Below the pieces are notes generated by a model. It did not search any database and was not told where the DNA came from. It was given only the letters and a program-made list of their open reading frames with translations. Made by a program: the position numbers and the translations under genes. Source: Symbiodinium natans (lineage: Eukaryota; Sar; Dinophyceae; Suessiales; Symbiodiniaceae). From it: a stretch of 64,000 nt of DNA. Shown in pieces: positions 34,500 to 64,000 of this stretch; position 1 is the first letter of the stretch, and each line of letters starts with the position of its first letter. The stretch is taken from contig CAJNDS010001113.1 in assembly GCA_905221605.1 (NCBI GenBank), forward strand, positions 270,001 through 334,000. The letters are read 5' to 3'.

Positions 34500-34538
34500 A
34501 ACCCTAAACCTAAAACCCTAAACCCTAAACCCTAAACC

Positions 34539-34591
<53 letters not shown>

Positions 34592-34682
34592 ACCCTAAAC
34601 CCTAAACCCCAAACCCTAAACCCTAAACCCCAAACCATAAACCCTAAACCCCAAACCATAAACCCTAAACCCTGAACCCTCA
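34500..34682 (-). repeat. Telomere-like tract with a CCCTCAA variant block
   Basis: CCCTAAA units enclose a block of about nine CCCTCAA units (34,538-34,597), then CCCCAAA/CCATAAA higher-order units. Confidence 0.93.
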
Positions 34683-35044
34683 GCTGGGCAGGTCCTGTGC
34701 CGATGCTGGAGACCTACGGGCCGCTCCCTTTGCCTTGTTAGGGTTCAGGGTTTAGGGTTTAGGGTTTAGGGTTTAGGTGTAAGGTTTAGGGCTTAGGGTT
34801 TAGGGTTCAGGGTTTAGGGTTGTGCATATGGGTTTATAGGATTTATAGGGGGTTATAGGGTTGTATAGGCGTTAATGGGGGTTGATAGGGTGCCATGGTG
34901 TAACAGGGTTTAACAGGGTGAACAGGGTTTCCTGGGTTTAGGGTTGCAAGCTTTGCGGTTTATGCCGGGCTTAGAGGGCTTGGCGGGGTTTCGGCGGTTT
35001 GCAGAGCTTACAGGGTTACATAGGGTTCAGGGTTTAGGGAGTTT

Positions 35045-35182
35045 AGTTCATGGTACGTAGTCGCCAGTTAAAACTGTACTTATAACCCACTTATAGGCCT
35101 CCTAAGTGCTCCAGCATGGTTATAAGTACAGTTGGAAGTACAGTTATACTTGGTTAATAAGTACCATGAACCTCCAAGTACA
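35045..35182. mobile_element. MITE-like foldback element, copy 2
   Basis: The ends are GTTCATGGTAC and AAGTACCATGAACCTCCAAGTA, with internal inverted ACTGTACTTATAA/TTATAAGTACAGT. It shares its terminal motif with copies at 16.3, 32.1, 36.0 and 50.9 kb. Confidence 0.7.
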
Positions 35183-35864
35183 ACCCCTAGATTCACAGTG
35201 CCGTTTCCGGGACTTGCAGGGTTTGCAGTTTGCGGGCGCTTTTGGGCTTACGCGACATGCTGTAAACCCTACACCCTCACCCTACATCCTAAACCCTAAC
35301 GCCGTCACGAGCTTCGGGTTGCTGCGTTCTCTCCGTTGACCTTCAAACACCCTGCGCCAAAAAGGGAGTTCGGGTTTAGGGTTTAGGGTTTAGGATGGTT
35401 TAGGTTGTAGGGTTTAGGTTTTAGGGTTCAATTCGGCTTTAGGGATTGTACCTTGGACCCTATGTGCGACCCTGTCAAAGAGTTCCCACACTTGGGGTGG
35501 TTTAGGGTTTAGGGTTCAGGGTTTAGTACTGTAGGGTTCAGGGTGCACCTGAAAGGGGGGGCTTCCCGTAACGGGTTTAGGGTTCAGGGTTTAGGGTTTA
35601 GGGTTCAGGGTTTAGGGCTTACAGGGTTCAGGAGATTGGGGGCTTTGGCTCTGCAGCCGTTGCCTCAAGCACGCCTCACGTGCTGGCAGCCGGAATGTGT
35701 TGACCCGGGCCCCGTTTGTCAGCTTTCTTTTGGGCCCCTTTCGTGGTCGCGAGGTCTGCCTTAAGGCAGGGTTTTAGGGTTTAGGGTTTAGGGTTTAGGG
35801 TGGCTGGCACCTCCCAGAGAAATTTCTGGGGTCGGTTTTCAGGGCCCCAGTGCCGTAGGGTGGG

Positions 35865-63610
<27,746 letters not shown>

Positions 63611-63775
63611 GGCTGGAGCTCTCCTCAGTCTGTCACTCTTGTTTGTACCTGAGCACCCGAAACCCTAACCCGTTCCCAAACCCTAAACCCCAAACCCACA
63701 AGCCCCACATCCGACAGTTCTGCCAAGCATGGTCAGGTATGCCAGAGCTCCTCAAGGTGGCAGGTGCCGGCGCCT

Positions 63776-64000
63776 AAACCCTAAACCCTAAACCCTAAAC
63801 CCTAAACCCTAAACCCTAAACCCTAAACCCTAAACCCTAAACCCTAAACCCTAAACCCTAAACCCTAAACCCTAAACCCTAAACCCTAAACCCTAAACCC
63901 TAAACCCTAAACCCTAAACCTTAAACCATAAACCCTAAAACCTAAACCCTAAACCCGAAACATAAAAAACCTTTACTAAACATAAAACCCTAAACCCTAA
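63776..64000 (-). repeat. Telomere-like CCCTAAA tract at the window end
   Basis: About 30 units, degrading after 63,920. Because the RCC1-like gene appears to continue, this is more likely an intronic tract than a chromosome end; the window cannot show which. Confidence 0.95.

Larger units (their letters stand above)
31848..35864. other. Divergent strand-switch region rich in telomere-like tracts
   Basis: Genes to the left read leftwards and the RCC1-like gene to the right reads rightwards. The interval holds many CCCTAAA and TTTAGGG tracts in both orientations, one MITE-like copy (~32,066-32,152), another at ~35,045-35,180, a (GGCTTAAT)-type decamer repeat at 32,668-32,710, and one probable small minus-strand exon (32,957-33,064). 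No TATA-like or other core promoter motif could be assigned. Confidence 0.55.

Noticed and set aside
63776-64000. A true chromosome end at the right edge
   Set aside because: The tract resembles many internal ones, the unit degrades toward the edge, and the RCC1-like gene seems to continue; the window cannot show an end.

Overview
The window looks like nuclear DNA of a dinoflagellate, most likely of the Symbiodinium kind. The evidence is: TTTAGGG/CCCTAAA (Arabidopsis-type) telomere-like tracts scattered through the interior; genes cut into many small exons; introns with frequent GC as well as GT donors and AG|G acceptors; genes in long same-strand runs; and several gene families I recognise as dinoflagellate expansions (RCC1/HERC-like repeat proteins, methyltransferase-fold proteins, GHTHED-type transposase-like proteins, LINEs with an N-terminal RNase H). 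No database was searched. Family names rest on motif reading, and splice sites were chosen by hand from reading frame, phase and motif continuity.

Layout. 1-22.8 kb is bracketed by two near-identical ~130 bp inverted repeats (1-133 and 22,684-22,811). Just inside the left copy lies an intronless tyrosine recombinase (181-1308, +). The rest of that interval holds minus-strand spliced genes: an unrecognised large gene (10,996 to 5,873, perhaps continuing to ~2.2 kb), a methyltransferase-fold gene (15,610 to 13,205) with a tyrosine-recombinase relic antisense in its intron, and a transposase-like GHTHED gene (21,238 to 16,617). A satellite of ~79 bp hairpin units lies at 11.3-13.0 kb. 22.8-25.4 kb is low-complexity DNA, including a 1.25 kb triplet microsatellite. 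From 25.7 to 31.85 kb more minus-strand genes follow: an unknown protein, a Lys-Asp repeat protein, a compact histone stem-loop-binding-protein-like gene, a hydrophobic-protein gene and a second methyltransferase-fold gene.

About 31.9-35.8 kb is a divergent strand-switch region dense in telomere-like DNA. From 35,865 to the window end one plus-strand RCC1/HERC-like gene can be followed through 13 small exons (44-108 bp) that mostly join in phase. Its introns are packed with telomere-like tracts in both orientations, a MITE family, a 1.7 kb palindromic array and other foldback arrays. One intron carries a nearly full-length but frameshifted LINE (43.6-50.5 kb), inserted in the gene's sense direction and flanked on both sides by CCCTAAA repeats.

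The main themes are: (i) telomere-like repeat as a building block of introns, with one tandem duplication that preserves a filled and an empty version of the same site; (ii) a possible cargo-carrying tyrosine-recombinase element spanning the first 22.8 kb; (iii) many hairpin-forming repeat families of different design in the same introns.
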